This document shows positions 8,448 to 16,378 of a stretch of 64,000 nucleotides of DNA, one piece after another (the stretch's first letter is position 1; each line of letters begins with the position of its first letter). The stretch is taken from assembly GCF_008107635.1 (NCBI RefSeq), contig NZ_SDGZ01000020.1, forward strand, positions 50,018 to 114,017. The letters are read 5' to 3'. The stretch comes from Weissella muntiaci. GTDB taxonomy: Bacteria; Bacillota; Bacilli; Lactobacillales; Lactobacillaceae. The position numbers and the translations under genes were made by a program. A model generated the notes under the pieces. That model worked only from the letters and a program-made list of their open reading frames with translations. It was not told where the DNA came from and ran no database searches.

Positions 8448-8981
8448 TTAGCTATAACCCGGTAATGTAAATACACTTTGATTGAACACTTTTCTCATTT
8501 TGATTTCACCCTCCGATAAAGACTGTCTATCAGCGATTTTCTGCATCCAAGTCATCATATATTCAATAAGCTCATCGATTGTCATACTTCCATCTTGTAG
8601 ACCTTGTTGGCTATTGAATAAAACCTGCTGAGTTAACTCAGATAAGTCGTTCCTTTGTTGAAGCACGGTCAGTTGTTCATTTAGATACTGTCGTCTTGAC
8701 TCTATATTCTCATAATCCTTCTTTAAATCGATCAACAATGCAGCTATTCTTGGCGATAATCCCCTTTCCCTTTTTAAAGACATCCGCGCTTTTCGTATCT
8801 GTTCTTTGGCTAGTTTCTGTAGTTTCATGATCAAGGTTTTCATCACACTATCAAATTCAATACCTGACATGATCTTTCTCCGCGCCTCTGCAAGCAGCAA
8901 TATCTCTTCATTCGTTTCTCGACTTGGTGCACTACTTATTATTGCAATCTTCAAATATAAGTTATCTTGCCTGATGGTCAT
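8448..8981 (-). CDS. Tandem-module immunity-like protein (type A long)
   Basis: A 177-residue soluble helical protein made of two related halves. The N-half (NEEILLLAEARRKIMSGIEF, then LQKL, then LSPRIAALLIDLKKDY) matches the module of the type B proteins. The C-half (LSELTQQVLFNSQQGLQDG, then LIEYMMTWMQKIADRQ, then IFNQSVF) matches the type A short proteins. The closest paralogue is at 9128-9670. GGAGG lies 11 bases upstream of the ATG. No catalytic motif is evident. Confidence 0.6.
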   Translation of the reverse strand: MTIRQDNLYLKIAIISSAPSRETNEEILLLAEARRKIMSGIEFDSVMKTLIMKLQKLAKEQIRKARMSLKRERGLSPRIAALLIDLKKDYENIESRRQYLNEQLTVLQQRNDLSELTQQVLFNSQQGLQDGSMTIDELIEYMMTWMQKIADRQSLSEGEIKMRKVFNQSVFTLPGYS

Positions 8982-9127
8982 AGACTAGCATGCCTCCTTC
9001 ATCGGCTTAATTTATCCCCATTTTTCATTTTCAATCCGATCAAAAATACCACCTTTAAAGGATAAAAATCGACTTTTTCATTAAGCGACGTATCTTTTCT
9101 TACAAAACAAAGCGCACTTACAAAATA

Positions 9128-9670
9128 TTATTTAGCATTGATCAACTCTGCTAATTCATCCAAACTTAAGTCCGAAGTATAAATTTGCTGACTAAATATT
9201 TTACGTGCTAATTTTTCATCTTTTACTAATCCTTGTGTGTTAGCGATTTTCTGTATCCAATCCATTATGTATTCGATGGCATCATCAACGATCATGCTTC
9301 CTTCTCGGAGCTTCTGATCGGCATTTGACAACACCATCCTTGATAATTCAGAAATACCTGCAGTATTTATAAACAATTGTAAAGCTCCAATCAGATACTT
9401 TTTACGTCCCTTGGCACCACCGTAATCATGCTTTATATCATCAAAAAGAGCTTTAATTCTAGTTGTCAGACCCCCTGTTTGCACGGTATCTTTGTTTAAA
9501 TTCTCCAAATCATTTAACAAGCTCATGATTGTATCATCAAAATTATTATTGTTCTCAATCTTAGAAATTGCCTTGTTAAGGTAAATTGCTTCCTGGTTCG
9601 TTCCACGCACATCCGTAGAGAACAGAATTAACATTCTGACGAAATAATTCTTTTGCCGTCTGTTCAGCAT
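9128..9670 (-). CDS. Tandem-module immunity-like protein (type A long)
   Basis: A 180-residue paralogue of the protein at 8448-8981, with the same two-half layout: NQEAIYLNKAISKIENNNNF and TTRIKALFDDIKHDYGG, then LSRMVLSNADQKLREG, IEYIMDWIQKIANTQ and KIFSQQIY. Aligning the halves by eye suggests an internal duplication of one four-helix module. The ATG at 9670 has GAGG six bases upstream and gives an N-terminus like the paralogue's; the frame is open to 9733. Confidence 0.6.
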   Translation of the reverse strand: MLNRRQKNYFVRMLILFSTDVRGTNQEAIYLNKAISKIENNNNFDDTIMSLLNDLENLNKDTVQTGGLTTRIKALFDDIKHDYGGAKGRKKYLIGALQLFINTAGISELSRMVLSNADQKLREGSMIVDDAIEYIMDWIQKIANTQGLVKDEKLARKIFSQQIYTSDLSLDELAELINAK

Positions 9671-9883
9671 GTCTATCCTCACTTTCCCTCGTGAATAATA
9701 CATTTGCGTTATCAAAGTGGCATTCATGTCCAACTATTAATTACGCTCCTATGGACTCGTTAAACTTACTTGAGCTGGTCAAAAGACTATTTTAGGCGGC
9801 GCAAAGCAATATTAGTGTAAAAATAGCTTACGCCAATCAACTTTTAACATGGAAAGTTATCCAGTTAATCAATAAAGATAAAT

Positions 9884-10175
9884 TTACCTAATCGGCTTCT
9901 TCAGACTCCCAGTAACAAGCAATCATATCAAATAAAAAAGCACCACTACGATATTAAAAATGATATATCCAAATCCACCAAATTGCTCCTTGATTCGTGG
10001 TATCAATGGATTAAAGAAACTAAGACTTCTTTACGGCAGCGCTTTACATTATTTGAGCTGATTAAATTAATTTCGGCTTGCTTTCGATTAGCCTTAATAT
10101 AGCCATCTTTTCTCAAATCTACAGAATATATATTATCGTCTACCCTATGTCTACCCATTCCAACTTCAGATAGAT
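9884..10175 (-). pseudogene. Decayed type B immunity-like gene
   Basis: The minus strand encodes FFNPLIPRIKEQFGG and YIIFNIVVVLF, then after a frameshift TGSLKKP: the same hairpin and tail as the gene at 6553-7074 (YNPFLSDIKRQFGQ, YLIFNIIVVV, TGSLKKP). Upstream in another frame GMGRHRVDDNIYS may match the GFGR..GWARIDD signature. A 51-codon frame (10003-10158) covers the middle, but the hairpin lies in a different frame and the N-terminal module is missing. This is a gene fragment broken by at least two frame changes. Confidence 0.6.
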
Positions 10176-10310
10176 ATATAGACGTTTATACATTAGCTTT
10201 AAATAAGCTCTGCCGGCATTTTGATGCTAGCCTTTAATCAGTTCGCATTATTCCTTTTATGGCTACACCTATGCGCAAAATTTCTCACAATATCAATACA
10301 GAAAAAAAAG

Positions 10311-10775
10311 CTAATTATTGCTTGGCCCAGTAATCTGAATCGCGATTTTATTAATATCTATTTTTGTCAAATATATATTAGAGTTAAAAATCTGCACTAT
10401 CAATTTTTCGTCAGGTAACAATTCTTGTTTTTCAGCAATCTTTTTCATCCAATTTGAAATATATTGAATTACCAAATCCCCCGTGATCTCTTCGCTCTCA
10501 ATTTTCTGCTCTGCATTCGTTAATACTTGAAATGAAAGATTTGAAATCATTCCATTATCCATGATAACTTTAATAATCTCTATCAAATACTGATTCATTT
10601 TCACTTCACTTGTAGTATTCAAAATTAGATATTCTATGTTGTTTAACAATTCATCTGCCATTGGAGTCAACCCATTTTCATCTTCACTTAGTTCTTCCAA
10701 ATCAGCATATAATTTAGTTACAGTCATCGTAAAATCTTCTCCAGATTCAATCTTCTTTCTTACATCAAATATCAT
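10311..10775 (-). CDS. Tandem-module immunity-like protein, N-terminally shortened (type A)
   Basis: A 154-residue soluble helical protein. It begins MIFDVRKKIESGEDF, which aligns with about residue 30 of the long type A paralogues, so the first helix of module 1 is missing; an in-frame TGA lies nine bases before the ATG. Module 2 is complete: LSFQVLTNAEQKIESEE, VIQYISNWMKKIAEKQ, DEKLIVQIFNSNIYL, and a terminal ITGPSNN like the ILGPGNG and ITGIGDR ends of the short forms. GAG precedes the start closely. It may be functional through module 2 or be a decaying copy. Confidence 0.5.
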   Translation of the reverse strand: MIFDVRKKIESGEDFTMTVTKLYADLEELSEDENGLTPMADELLNNIEYLILNTTSEVKMNQYLIEIIKVIMDNGMISNLSFQVLTNAEQKIESEEITGDLVIQYISNWMKKIAEKQELLPDEKLIVQIFNSNIYLTKIDINKIAIQITGPSNN

Positions 10776-10861
10776 TTTTTCTCAATATGTGTAACGCCGC
10801 TTCCACGTGATGAGAAAATCAATATTTTATTAAGAATAATATTCTGACTAATCGTTAGCAT

Positions 10862-11076
10862 TATGAATCTCCAATTTATCTACCATTTGGATTTAAATCC
10901 TGTTGCTGTCTAAATTAACGCCGTTCTTCTGTAAAGACTTTTTCTTGAGTTTACTGTTCACTATATTCCTTCCCCATAACAGTAGAGGCGCGCTCTTTCA
11001 CTAAGGAATATACCTCTCTTACCGTTCCCGCAGTACATGCTACCGCAAGTTCCGTTGGTATAATTTGTTCTGGCAT
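10862..11076 (-). pseudogene. Remnant of an LXG-toxin C-terminal tip
   Basis: A 41-codon frame (10951-11076) ends STVMGKEYSEQ. Past its stop the same frame continues, broken by further stops, to QQQDLNPNG and IGDS. This parallels the C-terminus of the displaced tip at 11684-12178 (SSTMTGKEYSDS, then EYIQQHSQGGGIGD). It is therefore a degraded third toxin tip. The 41-residue frame MPEQIIPTELAVACTAGTV could also be an independent peptide, but it lacks a good ribosome binding site. Confidence 0.5.
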
Positions 11077-11117
11077 CGGTCTTGCCTACCTTATTGATGA
11101 AAGTTTAATTTATATCA

Positions 11118-11633
11118 CTATTTTTTTTGCTTCAAACTTCCTGTAAAAAATAGCAATATAATTGCAATTATTCCAACTACGACCATAAATATCTCAACGC
11201 CGCTTTGACCAAAAGATTTTTTAACCCATGGGACTACAAAGGAAAGAAATAGGATAAATAAGATCAAAAAAATAAAATTTCCACTCCATCCCTTGAACTG
11301 TTCCCAAATCGTTAGATCACTGGCCCTAGGATCATCGCGTCTCCCCCAAGTACCCACTTGACCATATCCTCGAAAAACAAGATTAGGATCTCCATAAAGT
11401 TTCAAAAGTTCATCAGATAACATTTTAACTTCTGGACTAAGTTTAATCTCACTATTGTTCTCTATATTTAAAAGCTTTATATTCAGATCCTTTATTATCT
11501 TTTCGAATTTATCAAGGTCTTCCAAATCAAGTTGAGCTTTCAGCAAATATTGCTGTTCAATACCAGTCGTCATATTGCTTTTTGTAAGATCGTCGATTTC
11601 TTTAATTATTTTGTTTTGCTGTAAAATTTTCAT
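11118..11633 (-). CDS. Immunity-like helical protein with C-terminal membrane hairpin (type B, proximal copy)
   Basis: A 171-residue protein with the helical module (IEQQYLLKAQLDLEDLDKF, then LSPEVKMLSDELLKLYGDPN), the signature FRGYGQVGTWGRRDDP, two long hydrophobic helices and the tail FTGSLKQKK. It is nearest to the distal copy at 6553-7074. The ATG at 11633 is preferred because it reproduces that paralogue's N-terminus (QYL at residues 28-30 against 29-31); a TTG at 11675 is the first possible start and none has a strong ribosome binding site. It follows the displaced toxin tip, so it is a candidate cognate immunity gene. Confidence 0.6.
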   Translation of the reverse strand: MKILQQNKIIKEIDDLTKSNMTTGIEQQYLLKAQLDLEDLDKFEKIIKDLNIKLLNIENNSEIKLSPEVKMLSDELLKLYGDPNLVFRGYGQVGTWGRRDDPRASDLTIWEQFKGWSGNFIFLILFILFLSFVVPWVKKSFGQSGVEIFMVVVGIIAIILLFFTGSLKQKK

Positions 11634-11683
11634 AACATTTCTTTCAAAAGGCATTCCTATTTGTATAAAATTCAATCTATCTT

Positions 11684-12361
11684 CTAATCTCCTATTCCAC
11701 CTCCTTGTGAATGTTGCTGAATGTATTCTTGTTGGGTCCGTTTCTTTGAATCTTCTATAGCTTCTTTTTTTTGATCTTCTATCGAATCCGAGTACTCTTT
11801 CCCTGTCATTGTTGAACTCTCAACGTGATAGGTGCTCTTTATCTCACTATGCTCAACCATCGCATCAAAAGTTCCTTTTGCGTCATCTGTAAAAGCATTA
11901 AATTTACTGTCACGATACTCTGGTATATCAATATCTTTATATGGTCCATTTAAAGTATTTTCTTTATTGGCTGGACCATTGTAATTATTCATAAACTTTC
12001 CAAGTAAATCATCTGTGGTCCGAGAAAGAATTTTCCCCGTACGATCATTTCTCACTTCAACGTAAGTCATATTCATACCATCGGCAGTATAACTGATTTT
12101 TGTAGTCACAATACTATCATCAGATCTAATCTTATTAATTCGCTTTGCTTCCGCATCCATCGCCAACTGGCTCTTCAAAACCGTCTGTAACTCCTTAGAC
12201 TTTGGTCAATTGCTAAATTTGTTCTTCAATTTGTCATTTACACTATTAAACGCCAATAATTGTGAACCGCCCAGCTTCTGCGTATCTGCCGCGCTTACGT
12301 TTTTCTTGGTTCGAAATGACCCTAGCCATGTTGCATAGTTTTCTAGAAATATTTCGTATAA
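11684..12361 (-). pseudogene. Displaced LXG-toxin C-terminal tip with upstream linker remnant
   Basis: A 164-codon frame (11684-12178, TTG start) encodes a hydrophilic domain ending EYIQQHSQGGGIGD. The same frame continues upstream through one TGA (12206-12208) into RTKKNVSAADTQKLGGSQLL, which matches the LXG protein's linker KAKKSVSKADIQKLNDSQLN. The segment is thus the 3' end of a second LXG toxin gene whose secretion domain has been lost. It could be a silent cassette that recombines with the intact LXG gene, or debris. The tip has no recognisable enzymatic motif. The linker match was made by eye. Confidence 0.65.
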
Positions 12362-12424
12362 TTAAAGTTCTTCAAACCAATATCTATGCGTAGAGTTTTC
12401 CGTAATGCCGACGATTACAGGAAA

Positions 12425-12847
12425 CTAACCATTACCTGGACCAAGAATCCTACTCGTAGTCTTATCAATATCTATATCCTCCAAGTATATATCTGAACTG
12501 AAAACGTCCATTATTAACTTCTCGTCAGAAGACATTTCTTGTCGATCAGCTATCTTTTTCATCCAAATTGTTACATATTCAATCGCCTCATTTGCATAAA
12601 ATTCTCGACTTAATATTTTTTGACTCGTATTTGATAACACTTGGCGAGTGACATCAGAGATATCTCCTCTACTTAACATTGATTGAATAAATTCGTCAAA
12701 GAATTTAGCTATTTCTATTCTTGTTTTGCTGACGTCATTTAGTAATGGAATTGCAGAAAACGTACCTGACATAAAAGGGCCGTTTTTCATAGTGTATTTA
12801 GCTAGGTTAAAAATCAAGCTATTTTCATATTTATCATTGTTACTCAT
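12425..12847 (-). CDS. Immunity-like cytosolic helical protein (type A short), partner of the LXG toxin
   Basis: A 140-residue soluble protein: SLIFNLAKYTMKNG near the N-terminus, then ISDVTRQVLSNTSQKI, EAIEYVTIWMKKIADRQ, DEKLIMDVFSSDIYLEDI and a final ILGPGNG. Its ATG overlaps the stop of the LXG gene by eight bases (ATGAGTAA), the tight coupling typical of toxin and immunity pairs. A paralogue of identical length lies at 7174-7596. It is the best candidate for the cognate immunity protein of this toxin; the role is inferred from position. An in-frame ATG at 12862 also exists but sits further inside the toxin gene. Confidence 0.65.
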   Translation of the reverse strand: MSNNDKYENSLIFNLAKYTMKNGPFMSGTFSAIPLLNDVSKTRIEIAKFFDEFIQSMLSRGDISDVTRQVLSNTSQKILSREFYANEAIEYVTIWMKKIADRQEMSSDEKLIMDVFSSDIYLEDIDIDKTTSRILGPGNG

Positions 12848-14348
12848 TTCCCACAGCCCCATTTCCGTATAAATTGCTATTCGGATTGAAATCCGGCTTC
12901 AACCCGTTATCTGATGGGTCACTGATCGAACTGCCATTTTGAGGTTTGCTTGCTCCGCCATCGGTTCCCTGTCCAACATTCGTGTATGCCCCAGCCGGTA
13001 TTTTCCCATTGGTCTTCTCTCCTGATGACATATCCCAGACGCTAAACGCGCCCGCCATACCATCTCCAATATGTGCAATAGCAACTTGCGAGTCGAAATA
13101 ATATCCAAACTTGTCGTCTCTAAAATGAATCCCTGAATTTTCAGCAACATTATTTCCAAAAGTTTCAAGCGCTTGTTTGTTTAATTCACGCTGTTGTGCT
13201 TGTTTCTTCTTATCTGGGGCCTTTTTAAGACCATTTTCAAGTGCAATAATATTTTTAAGATTCCTTGATAAATCACTATTAGAATTCCCTAGGGTGTCTT
13301 TTAATCTTTGATCGTTGGCAATAAACACATTTAATTGCGAGTCGTTTAATTTTTGAATATCGGCCTTACTTACTGATTTCTTTGCCTTCAAGGGTTTTAC
13401 TTTCGATAATTTTTTTGTTCCTAATGCATTAGCGGACACTGATTGCCCCGTTAAATTTAAGCCCCCATCCATAAATTGCCGACCGCTCTTAATAATATCC
13501 TTGAACAAATGCTTAGCTGAAATTCCAGAACCGCCCTTGGTAACGTTTCGTTCCCACCAATTGCCAATGCCAGCTGCTTTTTCTTCTAACCAACTAGCAA
13601 CAGGGTGCTTCTTCCCCCAATCAGCTTGACGCTTTTTCTGCTCTTTAATCGCTTTTTGCCGAGCAGCTTTTTCCGCTAAACTGATTTGCTTATCAACTTT
13701 ATCAACTGCTTTTGTAAAGGTATTATCTTTAAAAGCATCTTGTAAACGTACATCAGAATACGCCATTCCACCAACTGATTTAGCTCGGTTCAATTGCGAC
13801 TTAGTCGCACTAGCAAGTTCATCAACACTACTTGCCTTCCCACCTGCTTCAAACTGATAGACCGATTGAATCGTATCCGCCAATACTTTCTTCGATTCCC
13901 TTACTGCACTAGTGAAATTAGTCGTTGATGGATTCTTTAACGCAACAATATCATCAACACTGTGATAGATCTGTGCAAATTTCTTACTGATTTGATTATT
14001 CTCATCGATCAGCTTTTCTAAATCACGACTTAAATCCTGTAGAATATTCTCATCCAAAATTGCATTTGCATCAGTTTCCTTGACAGAACTTTGGAAATCA
14101 CTAATTGTCTGTTCATATTCTTGAACTAACAATTTGTCCATATCCTTAATCGCCTTTTGAACAGGTACGTGGACATTGGCCGCATTATTCTTGACTGCCT
14201 CCCCAGTTGCTCCCTGAAAGGCATTTGTACTCACAATATTTTGAAATCCATGGCTGGCCTTATCTGCGGCATCAGCTTGTTTTTGTGCCGAGCTTTGCAA
14301 TCGCCTAAGGTTTTCAAAAACCTCTTTCATATTAATATGAAACCCCAT
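12840..14348 (-). CDS. LXG-domain polymorphic toxin (type VIIb secretion effector)
   Basis: About 502 residues. Residues 5-210 are helical with heptad-like spacing and the FQGATGEAVK turn typical of the LXG targeting domain. A basic linker follows (KKRQADWGKKHPVASWLEEKAAGIGNWW at its start, then KKLSKVKPLKAKKSVSK). The last 100 residues form a distinct tip (IHFRDDKFGYYFDSQVA, then a Gly/Ser/Asn-rich end). LXG proteins are exported by type VII systems and carry a variable C-terminal toxin. I do not recognise this tip. AGGGGAG lies just before two tandem ATGs; the second gives the better spacing. The apparatus genes are not in this window. Confidence 0.8.
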   Translation of the reverse strand: MGFHINMKEVFENLRRLQSSAQKQADAADKASHGFQNIVSTNAFQGATGEAVKNNAANVHVPVQKAIKDMDKLLVQEYEQTISDFQSSVKETDANAILDENILQDLSRDLEKLIDENNQISKKFAQIYHSVDDIVALKNPSTTNFTSAVRESKKVLADTIQSVYQFEAGGKASSVDELASATKSQLNRAKSVGGMAYSDVRLQDAFKDNTFTKAVDKVDKQISLAEKAARQKAIKEQKKRQADWGKKHPVASWLEEKAAGIGNWWERNVTKGGSGISAKHLFKDIIKSGRQFMDGGLNLTGQSVSANALGTKKLSKVKPLKAKKSVSKADIQKLNDSQLNVFIANDQRLKDTLGNSNSDLSRNLKNIIALENGLKKAPDKKKQAQQRELNKQALETFGNNVAENSGIHFRDDKFGYYFDSQVAIAHIGDGMAGAFSVWDMSSGEKTNGKIPAGAYTNVGQGTDGGASKPQNGSSISDPSDNGLKPDFNPNSNLYGNGAVGNE

Positions 14349-14368
14349 CATACTCCCCTTAACTACTC

Positions 14369-15070
14369 TTACAAATCCCCAATGGATGCTAAATATTCAC
14401 TAACAATATCGTCTGGCATAAAGGCTGACGATATTTGCTTATTTGCCAATTGAGAAGCTTTCAGCACCTTCTCCGCCATTTCCTTTTCCAACTCATCTGT
14501 ATGTCCGAGCGCAATCACCCGATCAATCATTAAATTAGAAATACTAATTGGCTCAACGTTCGGCAATACTCCTAATGGCCAAAGCACAGTTATATAATCA
14601 AATAAATAATCAGCAAAATCATTTTGTAGTTCTTGTTTTCTCCCTACAACCATCACCAACAACTCATCTTGATTGGAAAACATCGTTTGCCATTGCTCAG
14701 GTAACATACCTTGCTTAATTTTTAAGATCGTCCCTAAAGGATATACGGGAGCATAGACTGCATCAATCAAACCCATGAACTTTAGTAGTTGCTCAAATTT
14801 CAATTCTTTTTTGTATGGCCCCACTTGCAAGCTAGCAACATTATCAGTCCAATCGAAAGTCGCCTCAACCAAAGGCCCCATCATGACCTGGCGCGAAATT
14901 TCTGTTCCACGATCACGAATCACCTGATATATCTCCCCAAAGACCGCTTGATTAATCCCTAAGCTCATTGCCATCGTTATCAAATCGTCGTCCACTAAAG
15001 GCGATATGATTTCATCCGCTTTTAAAACTGTTTCAATAATCTGATTTGGCTCAATCTTTTCTTCCAACAT
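14369..15070 (-). CDS. DUF4176-domain accessory protein of the LXG operon
   Basis: A 233-residue acidic protein. Residues 105-175 carry the DUF4176 pattern: YPLGTILKIKQG, then LLVMVVGRKQ, then FDYITVLWPLGVLP. Proteins of this family recur in LXG toxin operons, where they are thought to act as cytosolic chaperones or adaptors for the effector. It lies between the small helical partner gene and the LXG gene with spacers of 3 and about 20 bases, so all are probably one transcript. Its N-terminal 100 residues are not recognisable. Confidence 0.75.
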   Translation of the reverse strand: MLEEKIEPNQIIETVLKADEIISPLVDDDLITMAMSLGINQAVFGEIYQVIRDRGTEISRQVMMGPLVEATFDWTDNVASLQVGPYKKELKFEQLLKFMGLIDAVYAPVYPLGTILKIKQGMLPEQWQTMFSNQDELLVMVVGRKQELQNDFADYLFDYITVLWPLGVLPNVEPISISNLMIDRVIALGHTDELEKEMAEKVLKASQLANKQISSAFMPDDIVSEYLASIGDL

Positions 15071-15073
15071 GCT

Positions 15074-15364
15074 CTACCTCTTAATATGCACTGCATTCTT
15101 TGAAATATTGCTGGCAGATTTGCTATCAAAATCAATTACATTTTGACCAACCTGCAGCATTTTACTTGTGTCCGTACTTGCCACTTCTTGTGCTTCCTTA
15201 ACGACATCGTTAACTTGCTTCTGAATATCATCAAATCGCTTAAAGCGTTGTAAATTATTACTTCCCATACTAGTTCCCGAGATTGTTGGCACTGCTGTCA
15301 CTTGCGTTTTTGCCGTATTAACCAACTTAGTCCATTCACCATGCAAAAATTTTATTTTAGCCAT
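15074..15364 (-). CDS. Small helical LXG-partner protein (YwqI/DUF5344-like)
   Basis: A 96-residue protein beginning MAKIKFLHGEW, with helix-favouring sequence and a conserved tryptophan at residue 11. By size, composition and position as second gene before an LXG effector it matches the YwqI-like/Lap-type proteins that bind the LXG helix bundle and help deliver it to the type VII machine. It lies 14 bases from the preceding gene and 3 from the next. The family is inferred mainly from operon position. Confidence 0.65.
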   Translation of the reverse strand: MAKIKFLHGEWTKLVNTAKTQVTAVPTISGTSMGSNNLQRFKRFDDIQKQVNDVVKEAQEVASTDTSKMLQVGQNVIDFDSKSASNISKNAVHIKR

Positions 15365-15378
15365 TTACATTCCCTCAA

Positions 15379-15813
15379 CTATTTAAGCATGGCCATAAGA
15401 CCGCCGATTGTTGCACTAATCTCTGCCATAGCACCACCAACACTTGATTCTTCAAACTCCAATTTAGAAATCTTTCGATTTAAAGCATCAATTTCATCTT
15501 GGTTCTTATCATGTTGACTATTAACCGCCTTGATAATCTGTTCACTGGTTTGTTCAAATTTTTGGCGTCGAGTACCTTTGAAACTTCCTGTCGAAGTTTT
15601 CTTAATTTCCCGATTAACCTTTGACTTAAAACTATTTAACTCAGACATCTCACGATCGGCTAATCGTTTAGCATTTTTCAAACGTTCCAACTTCTCAGCA
15701 ATTTGCTTATGTTGTCCCATTTTACTATCGTATTCCTTACGGAAATTCGCTACCTTGGAATTAATCGCCTTATTAGCTGCATCTTTAACCTTATCCAACT
15801 CACTCTGTCCCAT
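15379..15813 (-). CDS. Coiled-coil LXG-partner protein (YwqH/DUF5082-like), first gene of the operon
   Basis: A 144-residue helical protein, rich in Lys, Glu and Gln through residues 1-115, with a glycine-containing hydrophobic C-terminus (GGAMAEISATIGGLMAML). This layout is that of YwqH-like DUF5082 proteins, which begin the Bacillus ywqHIJK-type LXG operons and pair with the small second protein. The next 565 bases upstream hold no gene, so the operon promoter should be there. Confidence 0.7.
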   Translation of the reverse strand: MGQSELDKVKDAANKAINSKVANFRKEYDSKMGQHKQIAEKLERLKNAKRLADREMSELNSFKSKVNREIKKTSTGSFKGTRRQKFEQTSEQIIKAVNSQHDKNQDEIDALNRKISKLEFEESSVGGAMAEISATIGGLMAMLK

Positions 15814-16378
15814 AACACTCCCCTAAATTATAAAAACAATTGTGAATATCTTACCATGAATAAATACAATTGAACTAGCTTATAATTACACTTACTTGAA
15901 AATTAATAAATATATCTCTAGTAATCCTTATGAATATAAAGACGCCCTAGTGATTTGGGCTCACACTTCAAGGTCTTAACTATCCTTTACTTAAACTCTA
16001 TTTCCCTAGGATGAAACTCTCTTATAAGGCCAAAATAAAAGCCTGATATATCAAAAAAGACATACCAAGCTTTGATAATAACTATCCATTTGACCTGTTT
16101 TTACAAATACACGCGTAGTAAATGTTAGTATAAGGTCATCTAGCTCTTCTATTTCTGGAGTCCCTAACATTTAAGACGTTGCATTTTTCATCCCATACTG
16201 CCTAAAAACGATTCTAGTATAGGCCAATAACTTTGTATGCAACCCCTCTTCATGTCACATAGAGCTAAGAACGTTAATGTTCTCGTACTTTTACATAAAA
16301 TGATTAATAATGATATTTATAATTAAAATTATTCCGACCTTTTTAAATCCAACTCATACTTTGCTCTAGGTAACTCAA
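15814..16378. other. AT-rich intergenic region upstream of the LXG operon
   Basis: No convincing reading frame or RNA gene in 565 bases. It must contain the divergent promoters for the LXG operon (leftward) and the secreted protein gene (rightward), but I find no unambiguous -35/-10 pair. The composition fits decayed DNA at an island boundary. Confidence 0.5.

Noticed and set aside
10221..10418. A 65-codon plus-strand frame in the array
   Set aside because: It overlaps the 3' end of a supported minus-strand array gene and continues into decayed sequence; no start signal.
12899..13168. An 89-codon minus-strand frame inside the LXG gene
   Set aside because: It overlaps the toxin tip in another frame, has no ribosome binding site and no counterpart in the other tips.
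13800..14340. Possible frameshift in the LXG gene
   Set aside because: The LXG domain, linker and tip are in one continuous frame from 14348 to 12840.
6553..15813. The island as a prophage or transposon
   Set aside because: No integrase, transposase, terminal repeats or attachment-site duplication was seen; the nearest tRNA (18128-18198) has no visible partial copy at the other end.
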